DNA of 64,000 nt from Haloferax marisrubri (lineage in GTDB: Archaea; Halobacteriota; Halobacteria; Halobacteriales; Haloferacaceae), in the NCBI RefSeq assembly GCF_001469875.2, contig NZ_LOPW02000018.1:161534-225533 (forward strand), written 5' to 3'. The notes beneath the pieces were generated by a model. That model saw only the letters and a list, made by a program, of their open reading frames with translations. It searched no databases and was not told the DNA's origin. Both the position numbers and the translations under genes were made by a program. Below are positions 53,906-60,215 of this stretch, in pieces. Every line of letters starts with the position of its first letter. Position 1 is the stretch's first letter.

Positions 53906-53989
53906 CCGGACGCAGAATCAACCTGTGGCAGTTGATAAGAACTCTTTTACTAATCAAATACTACTGACACTTGCCGTTATCAGGGGCAC

Positions 53990-54270
53990 ACCATTGGTAC
54001 GGTCAACACCTCGTGTTGACCTGCCATTCTCGTTTCGGACCTCGACAGTCCGTCTCGGTCACAGAAGAGACGAGTGACTTCCTTGCTCTGTCCTGTGAGC
54101 CCCGGAAGAACTGAGGAGAGGAGATAGTTGTGGGGCTCGCCGTTCAGGTCGACAGCCCCGGGGGCAGGGGATTGGGGCTGTCTTTGGCACGCGATTGGCT
54201 GGTTTCTGTCCGTTGGGAGTTTGCCGCACCGTAGGACCAGACAGACAATCCTACGGACACTAGGCATAGA
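53990..54270 (+). ncRNA. Candidate structured non-coding RNA
   Basis: Stem 1 GGTCAACAC-CTC-GTGTTGACC (54001-54021, 9 bp), stem 2 CGGAC/GTCCG (54036-54052), stem 3 GACAGCCCC/GGGGCTGTC (54151-54159 with 54174-54182, 9 bp) and stem 4 CCGTAGGA/TCCTACGG (54229-54236 with 54249-54256, 8 bp). Four stems in 280 bp without a reading frame is suggestive, but covariation was not tested and the strand is a guess from the flanking genes. Confidence 0.4.
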
Positions 54271-54381
54271 CGCCGTCAATCGTATCCATTCGGTTGGTGT
54301 CAATATGCGCGCCGTTCACACGTTGCTGAGGTACCTGTCCAAATTCCCTGTCTGAGTCTTCGATGTCCGTGAGTTGTTTTT

Positions 54382-54401
54382 GCCCCCGTGGGGTGCGGGG
54401 C
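54382..54401 (+). promoter_or_regulatory. Leader stem-loop L4 before tfb
   Basis: Stem GCCCC/GGGGC with loop CGTGGGGTGC, preceded by a T-tract (54377-54381) and ending 27 nt before the ATG at 54429. The cytosines can alternatively pair with the loop GGGG (54390-54393). Confidence 0.7.
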
Positions 54402-54428
54402 GCACAAAGAGTGCCTCGCTGATGACCA

Positions 54429-55367
54429 ATGGCAACGAGAAATATCTACGAGAGCGGCTTCGACGAAGATGTACCGGCTAACACGAACAACGCCTGCTCA
54501 GATTGCGGCGGTTGCGTGAGAACAAACACGCTTGAAACGCTCTGCGAGGAGTGCGGACTCGTCATCGACGAGTATCAAATCGACCACGGGCCAGAGTGGC
54601 GATTCACTGAGAGAGACGAGGAGAGTCAACGGAGAACTGGCGCTCCCCTGACGCCGACCCGGCACGACCGTGGGCTCTCATCCGAAATTGGCTACAAACG
54701 AGACGCCAGTGGTCGTACGCTCTCCGGGAAGAAACGACAGCAGGTTGCCCGGATGCGTCGTGAACAGTCCCGTGGACGATTCCAGTCGAAAGCAGAGCGA
54801 AACCTTGCACTTGGATTGGGCGAAGTACGCCGGATTGCAGGCGCGCTCGGATTCTCCGAGTCAATTCGTGACCAAGCGTGTCGACTCTTTCGCAGTGCCC
54901 AGAACGAAGATCTCCTTCGTGGCAGGTCCGTCGAGGCAATTGCAGCCGCGAGTATCTATGGAGTTTGTCGATGCAACGGGCTTCTGCGAACACTCCAGGA
55001 GGTTGCTGAATTGGCGCGTGTGGAGAACCAGAGGGTCGTGAACGCGTACAAGACGCTGAATGCGGAACTTGGACTGCCAACACAGCCTGTTCGTCCTCGT
55101 GATTTCATCCCGCGACTCGCATCCGAACTTGCTGTCCCTGATCCGGTTCGACAGCAGGCGCTGGATTTGGCTGAGGCGTCGGAGGCATTGGGTGTCACGA
55201 CGGGCCTCAAGCCGTCGGGATTTGCCGGTGCGTGCCTGTATCGTGCGTCTCTGAGTGAAGCGTTCCAACTCACGCAAGTCGAAGTTGCGCAAGTGGCGGA
55301 TGTCTCTGTCCCAACAATCAGGTCTCATTCAAATTCGATTCAGGAAGTGTACCAACGACACCCGTGA
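54429..55367 (+). CDS. tfb: Transcription initiation factor TFB (element-borne)
   Basis: The 312-residue protein is a complete archaeal TFIIB homologue. It has an N-terminal zinc ribbon (CSDCGG and CEECG with IDEYQIDHGPEWRFTERDEE) and a B-reader/linker region (TGAPLTPTRHDRGLSSEIGY). Two cyclin folds follow: from ERNLALGLGEVRRIAGALGF to VEAIAAASIYGVCRCNGLLR, and from FIPRLASELAVPDPVRQQAL to GFAGACLYRASL, ending in a final HTH (VEVAQVADVSVPTIRSHSNS). TFB recruits RNA polymerase to the TBP-bound promoter. A second general factor carried by an element implies either redirection of host transcription or self-sufficiency. It carries leader L4. Confidence 0.95.
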   Translation: MATRNIYESGFDEDVPANTNNACSDCGGCVRTNTLETLCEECGLVIDEYQIDHGPEWRFTERDEESQRRTGAPLTPTRHDRGLSSEIGYKRDASGRTLSGKKRQQVARMRREQSRGRFQSKAERNLALGLGEVRRIAGALGFSESIRDQACRLFRSAQNEDLLRGRSVEAIAAASIYGVCRCNGLLRTLQEVAELARVENQRVVNAYKTLNAELGLPTQPVRPRDFIPRLASELAVPDPVRQQALDLAEASEALGVTTGLKPSGFAGACLYRASLSEAFQLTQVEVAQVADVSVPTIRSHSNSIQEVYQRHP

Positions 55368-55455
55368 ATCAACCCAAGAATTGGATTGAGAACTTGTTTC
55401 AGCGTTTCTCATACCGTGTCTACTCAACGGGCATGTCGCATCTGTTAGTTTTGTA

Positions 55456-55480
55456 TGCGCCGGCGATGGGTGCCGGCGCA
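55456..55480 (+). promoter_or_regulatory. Leader stem-loop L5
   Basis: Perfect 9 bp stem TGCGCCGGC/GCCGGCGCA with loop GATGGGT, preceded by TTTTGTA exactly as in L2. It ends 54 nt before the ATG at 55535, about twice the usual distance. Confidence 0.7.
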
Positions 55481-55534
55481 GTTGAGTCGTGAGACAGTTG
55501 GAGAGCGACTCAGAGCGCCAGCGAGGTACCAAAA

Positions 55535-56026
55535 ATGCACCAGATAATCTACGCACTCGTAGAGGCATCGACGACAGACGAAGCACTCGCAGTGGGGCGA
55601 AGTGTCTTCGACCGGCTCGTGGGAACTTCGCCCGAATACGGGGCTGTTTTCGACTACTATGTGACGTTCGATGACGATTCGACGAGCGTCGGTGGGAAAG
55701 CACGCTGGGGAGAACTACCCACCGCGGAACCAATCGATTCAGACAGTGGCCAAGAGTTGCTTGAACGTGGCTGGGAGGCGACGAAACAAGAGTTCGAACG
55801 GAACCTTGAGCGAGTCCGAGAAGGCATTCAGGATCTCAACACCGAGGCAATCATGCGTGACAAGGAGTTGATTCGACACGCTTGCTACAACCTCGGGGCG
55901 TACCGGGGGCCGTCGCTCTTCTTGTACAATGAGTTCGCTGAGGGGATTCGCCATCGCGACCAGCTCGGTCGTGTCCTTGAGTCCGACGAGCAGATGTGGA
56001 TTGTACCGGCGGACGTCCACTACTAA
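55535..56026 (+). CDS. Hypothetical element protein, 163 aa
   Basis: Not recognised with certainty. It has the character of a small alpha/beta protein: HQIIYALVEASTTDEALAVG with strand and helix, VFDYYVTFDDDSTSVGGKAR, a long amphipathic helix WEATKQEFERNLERVREGIQ, and ACYNLGAYRGPSLFLYNEFA. The pattern is reminiscent of small haloarchaeal plasmid proteins of unknown function. It lies downstream of tfb, with leader L5, and is probably part of the same expression programme. Confidence 0.65.
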   Translation: MHQIIYALVEASTTDEALAVGRSVFDRLVGTSPEYGAVFDYYVTFDDDSTSVGGKARWGELPTAEPIDSDSGQELLERGWEATKQEFERNLERVREGIQDLNTEAIMRDKELIRHACYNLGAYRGPSLFLYNEFAEGIRHRDQLGRVLESDEQMWIVPADVHY

Positions 56027-56061
56027 ACTAAGAATCGCCCGACAGAACAGGCACTACGCCC

Positions 56062-56102
56062 TTAACCAACAAAGCGCAGCCACCGCCGCATTTGTTGGTT
56101 AA
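56062..56102. repeat. Inverted repeat TTAACCAACAAA...TTTGTTGGTTAA
   Basis: Two perfect 12 bp arms (56062-56073 and 56091-56102) enclose 17 bp, just after the 163-residue gene and 40 bp before the T-tract of leader L6. The same half-site recurs at 57647-57658 and 59833-59844. Terminator, operator or recombination site are all possible. Confidence 0.7.
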
Positions 56103-56150
56103 GTAGATGGCGGACCTACTGGCTCGGTGAGTTCCGAGTGAATTTTTTCA

Positions 56151-56170
56151 CCCCCAGAGGGGTGCGGGGG
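56151..56170 (+). promoter_or_regulatory. Leader stem-loop L6
   Basis: Stem CCCCC/GGGGG with loop AGAGGGGTGC, preceded by TTTTTTCA and ending 24 nt before the ATG at 56195. The C-run can alternatively pair with the loop GGGG. Confidence 0.7.
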
Positions 56171-56194
56171 ACAGAGAACCCTCGCAGTAGACCA

Positions 56195-56458
56195 ATGACT
56201 GACGACAACCCAACAGCGACGGAATCGAATCGAGAGGAAGCAACCCAGACGGAATACGTCGAGCGCAGTGACGTCGGCGTTTCACTGACGGTGAAACTGA
56301 AGCGTGGAACGGCGACGAGAGACCAGGACGAGCTGACGGCCAAAGTCAAAGCACAAACGCTTGCAGAGGCCCGCGAGGATATGGACACGCTGCGGGCGTA
56401 TCTGCACGCCCTCGCCGAGGACGTTCGGCAGATTCAGCCCGACGACGAGACAGAATAG
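56195..56458 (+). CDS. Small acidic protein (DUF7389-like)
   Basis: The 87-residue protein starts TDDNPTATESNREEATQTEY and has the core VSLTVKLKRGTATRDQDELT followed by the helix KAQTLAEAREDMDTLRAYLH. It resembles small haloarchaeal plasmid proteins of the DUF7389 type, whose function is unknown. The ATG at 56195 is preferred over an upstream frame extension because it sits at the usual 24 nt from leader L6. A damaged small gene follows 49 bp downstream. Confidence 0.7.
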   Translation: MTDDNPTATESNREEATQTEYVERSDVGVSLTVKLKRGTATRDQDELTAKVKAQTLAEAREDMDTLRAYLHALAEDVRQIQPDDETE

Positions 56459-56507
56459 GGCGCTCAGAGAGCTGGTTTTCGGGCAAGATAGCTGGAGGTA
56501 AAACTCG

Positions 56508-56729
56508 ATGCAGAACGACTCAGCCGAATCAACAACACCTACCGGTCTGACACCGGAGCAGCGTCTTGAAGTACCGACCACCCACCTCATCGACGCAGCT
56601 ATCGTGACCATCCACGACATGGCGACGCTTTGAGCCTATGTCACCTACGAGAACGCGAATCAACAGCGCGTTCGGATTCTCCGGCGGCTCGAACACCAAG
56701 CATAGGAGATTCGGACACAGGAAGAATGA
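56508..56729 (+). pseudogene. Small element gene with two in-frame stop codons
   Basis: One continuous frame from ATG 56508 reads TPTGLTPEQRLEVPTTHLID and AAIVTIHDMATL, then TGA. It continues AYVTYENANQQRVRILRRLE and HQA, then TAG, EIRTQEE and a final TGA at 56729. The sense on both sides of each stop looks like one helical protein of about 73 residues broken by two point mutations (for example CGA to TGA). A 41-residue N-terminal product could still be made. No known recoding signal applies in haloarchaea. Confidence 0.55.
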
Positions 56730-56758
56730 ATCGTATCGGTGAGAGACAAACAGATATC

Positions 56759-57199
56759 TCAGGCCTTCGCGCTATCATCAACTGGTTCTGTATCAGTGAT
56801 CGCAACTGGGAGTTCGATATTGATATCATCGTACCACACCGTCGGCTTCTTCGAGCGACCAACCTGCTCGAACTCGACTAGTCCGAGTGTTTCGAGCTCC
56901 GAGAGGTTGTCGTGAACCTGCCGGACGTCCCGACCGACGAGTCGTGCAGCTTCACGAATACTCTGTGGCTCTTCACGAGCAATGGTTTGCAGGAGCTGGA
57001 CGTTTCTTGCTGACAGCAATCGTTGAAGATCTTCCTCCCGCTGGAGGACGACCTCATAGAGTGGCTCCGGTTCATCGCCCGCTTCAAGGGCTGCGAGCTG
57101 TGCTTCAACCGCATCGAATGCATTGTCAGGTGTGCCGACCCGAACGGTCAGCGTCCGGCGGTCGTTCGGTCCATCATTGGTTGGTTCAGTCTTGCTCAT
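56759..57199 (-). CDS. HVO_A0114-type winged-helix regulator (putative antitoxin)
   Basis: The 146-residue protein has an acidic N-terminus, a helical segment AFDAVEAQLAALEAGDEPEP and a winged helix at about residues 60-125 (RNVQLLQTIAREEPQSIREA, GRDVRQVHDNLSELETLGLV). This is the layout of the HVO_A0114 family of haloarchaeal DNA-binding proteins. It overlaps the end of the upstream TumE/DUF6516-type gene by 14 bp, and the pair resembles toxin-antitoxin modules in which the regulator is the antitoxin. It would bind its own promoter. Confidence 0.8.
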   Translation of the reverse strand: MSKTEPTNDGPNDRRTLTVRVGTPDNAFDAVEAQLAALEAGDEPEPLYEVVLQREEDLQRLLSARNVQLLQTIAREEPQSIREAARLVGRDVRQVHDNLSELETLGLVEFEQVGRSKKPTVWYDDINIELPVAITDTEPVDDSAKA

Positions 57200-57494
57200 A
57201 TTCGTTCACCTCGCGTCGAAATCGCTGCAGGACCTCGACGTAACTGCCGGGATACTCGTAGTCGCCGTCGATGTCCTCGCCAACGTGACGTTCGTGGCCT
57301 TTCGTCTCCGGATGGGCGTTGTCGTAGCGGAGAATCGTGTCTCCTGCCTTATTCCCGTAGTGCATGCTGTACTTGATTCCCTCGGGGTAGGCTTCTGACT
57401 CGGGAACGGACCACACCGAGATATGCGCGAAGCGATCCGATTCCGGGTAGTCGATTGTTTGATCGATGATTCGTTTCGCGCCATTCCCAGCCAT
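57186..57494 (-). CDS. TumE/DUF6516-like toxin-type protein
   Basis: The 102-residue protein contains AHISVWSVPESEAYPEGIKY, YSMHYGNKAGDTILRYDNAH and the histidine-rich KGHERHVGEDIDG. This sequence pattern is that of the DUF6516/TumE family, found beside winged-helix antitoxins and thought to be toxins. It precedes the HVO_A0114-type gene with a 14 bp overlap. The histidines and acids could be catalytic, but no residue is proven. The start ATG 57494 lies 32 bp from a promoter dyad. Confidence 0.72.
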   Translation of the reverse strand: MAGNGAKRIIDQTIDYPESDRFAHISVWSVPESEAYPEGIKYSMHYGNKAGDTILRYDNAHPETKGHERHVGEDIDGDYEYPGSYVEVLQRFRREVNEYEQD

Positions 57495-57526
57495 CTAATG
57501 TTGTTATACACCACATCAGCATAAAT

Positions 57527-57544
57527 GTTGTTGTCAAGAACAAC
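57527..57544. promoter_or_regulatory. Inverted repeat GTTGTT-6-AACAAC at the toxin-antitoxin promoter
   Basis: Perfect 6 bp arms around GTCAAG. On the lower strand it lies just upstream of the TATA-like TTTATG, about 33 bp before the start of the TumE-like gene; a further GTTGTTATACACC half-site sits closer to the start. Probable operator of the pair. Confidence 0.5.
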
Positions 57545-57646
57545 AGTGCCTCAATATCAACGAAAATCAGCAAACGCTCGCCGGCACCGAGGCGGCCGCA
57601 GGCCGTTTGTCCGAGAATTATCCAACAGAGTGGAGTCGATTCAATT

Positions 57647-57658
57647 TTTGTTGGTTAA
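57647..57658 (+). repeat. TTTGTTGGTTAA half-site (second copy)
   Basis: Same 12 bp as the right arm of the inverted repeat at 56062-56102. Located 17 bp before the T-tract of leader L7. Together the two copies bracket the toxin-antitoxin pair. Confidence 0.6.
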
Positions 57659-57681
57659 CCGCTCCGCAGCAGTGTTTTTTT

Positions 57682-57701
57682 GCCCCTGAAAGGTGCGGGG
57701 C
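57682..57701 (+). promoter_or_regulatory. Leader stem-loop L7
   Basis: Stem GCCCC/GGGGC with loop TGAAAGGTGC, preceded by seven thymines (57675-57681) and ending 25 nt before the GTG start at 57727. This spacing supports the GTG as true start. Confidence 0.72.
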
Positions 57702-57726
57702 GGCAGAGTCCCGCAGGTGACTCCCT

Positions 57727-58740
57727 GTGTCCATTCACGACTTCTCCGGCGCAACCAACGACAGCGCGATAGACGCCTACACCGACGCCCGACAGGCCGA
57801 GTATGTGGCATTTCTGCACCGCGTTCCATTCGCCATCGACGCGTTGAACCTCGGTTTTCTCACGGGCTTTCGAGAGGACTGCAGCTACCAACAACAGCAG
57901 TTCCTCAATCTCAAGCTGCCAGTTGGCATGCTCGATAACGACTTCAGAAACCCAAATCTCGACCGTTACACGGAGCGAGTCCTCGAACACGGACCAGACG
58001 TCGGCATCATTGGCGATGCCTACGACCGTGCCGAAGCCCGGACCTACGTTCGGGCAGTTCGAGACCTCCAAAAGCGCGTTCCCGAGACGGAGTTCGTTAT
58101 CGTCCCGAAATGCAAAGCGGCGCTTGAGGAGATTCCAGACGATATCGTCGTCGGCTACTCACGTGGCTATGCGGACATTCTGGCACATGACTTCTCAGAT
58201 CCGGTGGATTGGCGAGGCCGTCGAGTCCACATCCTCGGAGGTAGCCCACCAAAGCAACTCACCGTCATCGACCAGTTGACGCAGCCGACGTTGACAGGCG
58301 ACCCACCGGCCGACATCGTCGGCCTCGATTGGAACGGACTCCATCGTGGTGCACAGTTCGGCGAGTTCTGGACTGATAACGGGTGGGACGACAGCGGTCG
58401 CGACGCCGACCACATGACGGTTCGAGCAACGGTCCGGCATGGACTTGGACACGTGCGCTCGTTTTGGGAGAATCAGGGTGTCTGGCCGGAGGGACCAACC
58501 GAGTACACTGGCCGAACGCAATATCAGCCCCCAACACCGGCTGACCTTCACTCCTCCACCTGTGTTGAGTGTGAGGACGACGTCTGGAGGGGATCACGTG
58601 GCCCCTTCGTCGCGGAGTACGATACTGGGGACGTTTGTGGGTACTGCTGCTACGGGTGCTACTTCGCTCACCGCACCCGGAACCACCTCGAGGAAGTTAT
58701 GGGCGAAGCCAGTGTCTATTTCCCGCCTACGTCGAGCTAG
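57727..58740 (+). CDS. DUF6610-type protein, possible TGT/DpdA-like TIM barrel
   Basis: The 337-residue protein starts at a GTG (57727). It has alternating strand-helix units: GPDVGIIGDAYDRAEARTYV, ETEFVIVPKCKAALEEIPDD, DIVVGYSRGYADILAHDFSD, RRVHILGGSPPKQLTVIDQL and ADIVGLDWNGLHRGAQFGEF. These resemble the barrel of tRNA-guanine transglycosylases and their DNA-modifying DpdA relatives. The C-terminus has a cysteine cluster (CVECEDD, CGYCCYGCYF), probably a zinc site as in those enzymes. The domain name DUF6610 is from memory, and enzyme activity is a hypothesis. It carries leader L7 and lies next to an anti-restriction gene, which would suit DNA modification. Confidence 0.7.
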   Translation: MSIHDFSGATNDSAIDAYTDARQAEYVAFLHRVPFAIDALNLGFLTGFREDCSYQQQQFLNLKLPVGMLDNDFRNPNLDRYTERVLEHGPDVGIIGDAYDRAEARTYVRAVRDLQKRVPETEFVIVPKCKAALEEIPDDIVVGYSRGYADILAHDFSDPVDWRGRRVHILGGSPPKQLTVIDQLTQPTLTGDPPADIVGLDWNGLHRGAQFGEFWTDNGWDDSGRDADHMTVRATVRHGLGHVRSFWENQGVWPEGPTEYTGRTQYQPPTPADLHSSTCVECEDDVWRGSRGPFVAEYDTGDVCGYCCYGCYFAHRTRNHLEEVMGEASVYFPPTSS

Positions 58741-58820
58741 CCCGTTCATAGGCACCTCCTGTGGTTGTACGGAGGGCCTAGTCATCACGGACTGGTTCCA
58801 TTCGCTTGGGAGAGTTTTTT

Positions 58821-58841
58821 GCCCCCAGAGGGGTGCGGGGC
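58821..58841 (+). promoter_or_regulatory. Leader stem-loop L8 before the ArdC-like gene
   Basis: Stem GCCCC/GGGGC with loop CAGAGGGGTGC, preceded by six thymines (58815-58820). It ends 31 nt before ATG 58873 and only 13 nt before ATG 58855, so the spacing favours the later start. Alternative pairing with the loop GGGG is possible. Confidence 0.72.
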
Positions 58842-58872
58842 ATTCCAAATTGGGATGCTCGCGAGAAAATTC

Positions 58873-59820
58873 ATGGCGACGAGTGACTACGCAGCGGTGT
58901 CGTTCGACGACTCTGACACCCGACGTGACGAGATGCACAGCACGATTACTGAGTGGGTTGACAACCTCGTAGAAGCCGTCGACGACGCTCAGACAAGCGA
59001 GGAGTTCCAAGCATGGTTAGACGTCCAACGGCAGTTCCACGACTACTCGTACCGCAACACGCTCTTGATCAAACAGCAGTGTCCTGAGGCAACGAGAGTC
59101 GCGGGCTATCGGACGTGGCAGAACGAATTCGACCGTCACGTCAAGGGAGGCGAAAGCGCGATTTGGATTTGGGCTCCAATCATCGCTAGACAGTGTCCTG
59201 AATGTGAGAACTCCCCGAGCTACCACGAAAATACAGACTGTGATTACGACGAGACCCCGCCCGAAGAGTGGTCGAGGGGCTTGGTTGGCTTCCGACCAGC
59301 TCCAGTCTTCGACATCTCGCAGACAGAAGGTGAGGACCTCCCGAGTCTCGATACGAGTGCGGAGGGTGACGCAGAAACACTTCTTCCAGCCGTGTTGGAC
59401 GCTGCTGAGGATGTCGGTGTCGAGGTAGAAGTCGTCTCAACTGGAGAGTGGAGCTACGGTGATGCGAAAGGTGTGTGTCGTGAATCACCAGACGGCGACT
59501 CCCCCATTATCGAATTGCTCTGTCGGGGCAATGATGCAGCAATGGCGTCGACGTTAGTCCACGAGTACGCGCATGCACTTCTCCACATCGGCGTTGACGA
59601 CGACACCGAACGGTCGAAACGTGAGGTCGAAGCAGAGGCAGTAGCATACGTCGTTGGGAGGCAGTTCGGTCTCGACATGGATGGTTCGGCGTTTTACCTT
59701 GCCACCTGGGAGCGCGATGATGCAGACGTGATTCGTGAGCGTCTCAAGCGAATTAGCCGAACGAGTCAAACGCTCATTGAGCATATCGAGAAAAGAACTG
59801 TGATTAACCAACGTCATTGA
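58873..59820 (+). CDS. ArdC-like anti-restriction protein with zinc metallopeptidase domain
   Basis: The 315-residue protein starts ATSDYAAVSFDDSDTRRDEM. The N-terminal part (about 20-130) has the ArdC single-strand-DNA-binding pattern FHDYSYRNTLLIKQQCPEAT and YRTWQNEFDRHVKGGESAIW, with a cysteine pair (RQCPEC). The C-terminal part is an ImmA/IrrE-like peptidase with HEYAHALLHIG (H230, E231, H234) and a third ligand in KREVEAEAVAYVV (E255). ArdC proteins protect incoming conjugative DNA from host restriction. The leader L8 marks it for co-expression with tfb and others. A 5'-longer start at 58855 is less likely. Confidence 0.85.
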   Translation: MATSDYAAVSFDDSDTRRDEMHSTITEWVDNLVEAVDDAQTSEEFQAWLDVQRQFHDYSYRNTLLIKQQCPEATRVAGYRTWQNEFDRHVKGGESAIWIWAPIIARQCPECENSPSYHENTDCDYDETPPEEWSRGLVGFRPAPVFDISQTEGEDLPSLDTSAEGDAETLLPAVLDAAEDVGVEVEVVSTGEWSYGDAKGVCRESPDGDSPIIELLCRGNDAAMASTLVHEYAHALLHIGVDDDTERSKREVEAEAVAYVVGRQFGLDMDGSAFYLATWERDDADVIRERLKRISRTSQTLIEHIEKRTVINQRH

Positions 59821-59844
59821 GATATGCCGACGTTTGTTGGTTAA
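59804..59844. repeat. Inverted repeat TTAACCAAC...GTTGGTTAA (third site)
   Basis: Arms TTAACCAACGT (59804-59814) and ACGTTTGTTGGTTAA (59830-59844) pair over 9 bp and overlap the stop codon of the ArdC-like gene. It shares TTTGTTGGTTAA with sites at 56.09 and 57.65 kb. Confidence 0.6.
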
Positions 59845-59913
59845 GAACGACGTTGGATCAGAGGTTTTCTGAAATAGCGTCGGCTGCCGTACTCAGGTCC
59901 GTCTTGAGTCACA

Positions 59914-59931
59914 TAGTGTGGCGACACACTA
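59914..59931. promoter_or_regulatory. Hairpin TAGTGTG-GCGA-CACACTA upstream of the antitoxin
   Basis: A perfect 7 bp stem with a GCGA (GNRA) tetraloop, followed by CTTTTC and the start of the AbrB-type antitoxin 33 nt later. It is either a toxin-antitoxin operator dyad or a terminator of the ArdC-like gene. Confidence 0.5.
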
Positions 59932-59963
59932 GGCTTTTCAACGAGCGGTGCTAGTGGTCATTC

Positions 59964-60215
59964 ATGAGCAGTGAACCGGTAGACGCTGAAAGCAAGGTGT
60001 CTGGAAACCAAGCGAATATCCCAGCCCGAATTCGTCGAGAACTGGGGATTGACGATGGAGATCAACTCCGCTGGCATCTCGAAGAAGACGGAAGTATCCG
60101 AGTCCAGGTTGTCCAACAACGGAGTGGAACGTTTGCGGATTTCGATGGGTATGACGGTGAAGAAGAAACAGATGCCACCACGGACCATGACGCGTGGGGC
60201 GTCGAGACAGAGTAG
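59964..60215 (+). CDS. AbrB/MazE-type antitoxin (VapB-like)
   Basis: The 83-residue protein has the SpoVT/AbrB swapped-hairpin domain: AESKVSGNQANIPARIRREL then GIDDGDQLRWHLEEDGSIRV. An acidic tail (GYDGEEETDATTDHD), which would wrap the toxin, follows. Its stop codon is directly followed by the toxin ATG with no gap, so the two are translated together. The role is to neutralise the PIN toxin and bind the shared promoter. Confidence 0.88.
   Translation: MSSEPVDAESKVSGNQANIPARIRRELGIDDGDQLRWHLEEDGSIRVQVVQQRSGTFADFDGYDGEEETDATTDHDAWGVETE

Larger units (their letters stand above)
53906..54428. other. Structured non-coding region upstream of tfb
   Basis: These 523 bp have no credible gene. They contain four perfect or near-perfect stem-loops in a row (54001-54021, 54036-54052, 54151-54182 and 54229-54256), then leader L4. 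The first part (53906-53980) is AT-rich and could hold a promoter. Confidence 0.5.

Noticed and set aside
56508..56729. Selenocysteine or pyrrolysine decoding of the in-frame TGA and TAG
   Set aside because: These systems are known in certain methanogens and related archaea, not in haloarchaea, and no insertion element follows; point-mutation decay is simpler.
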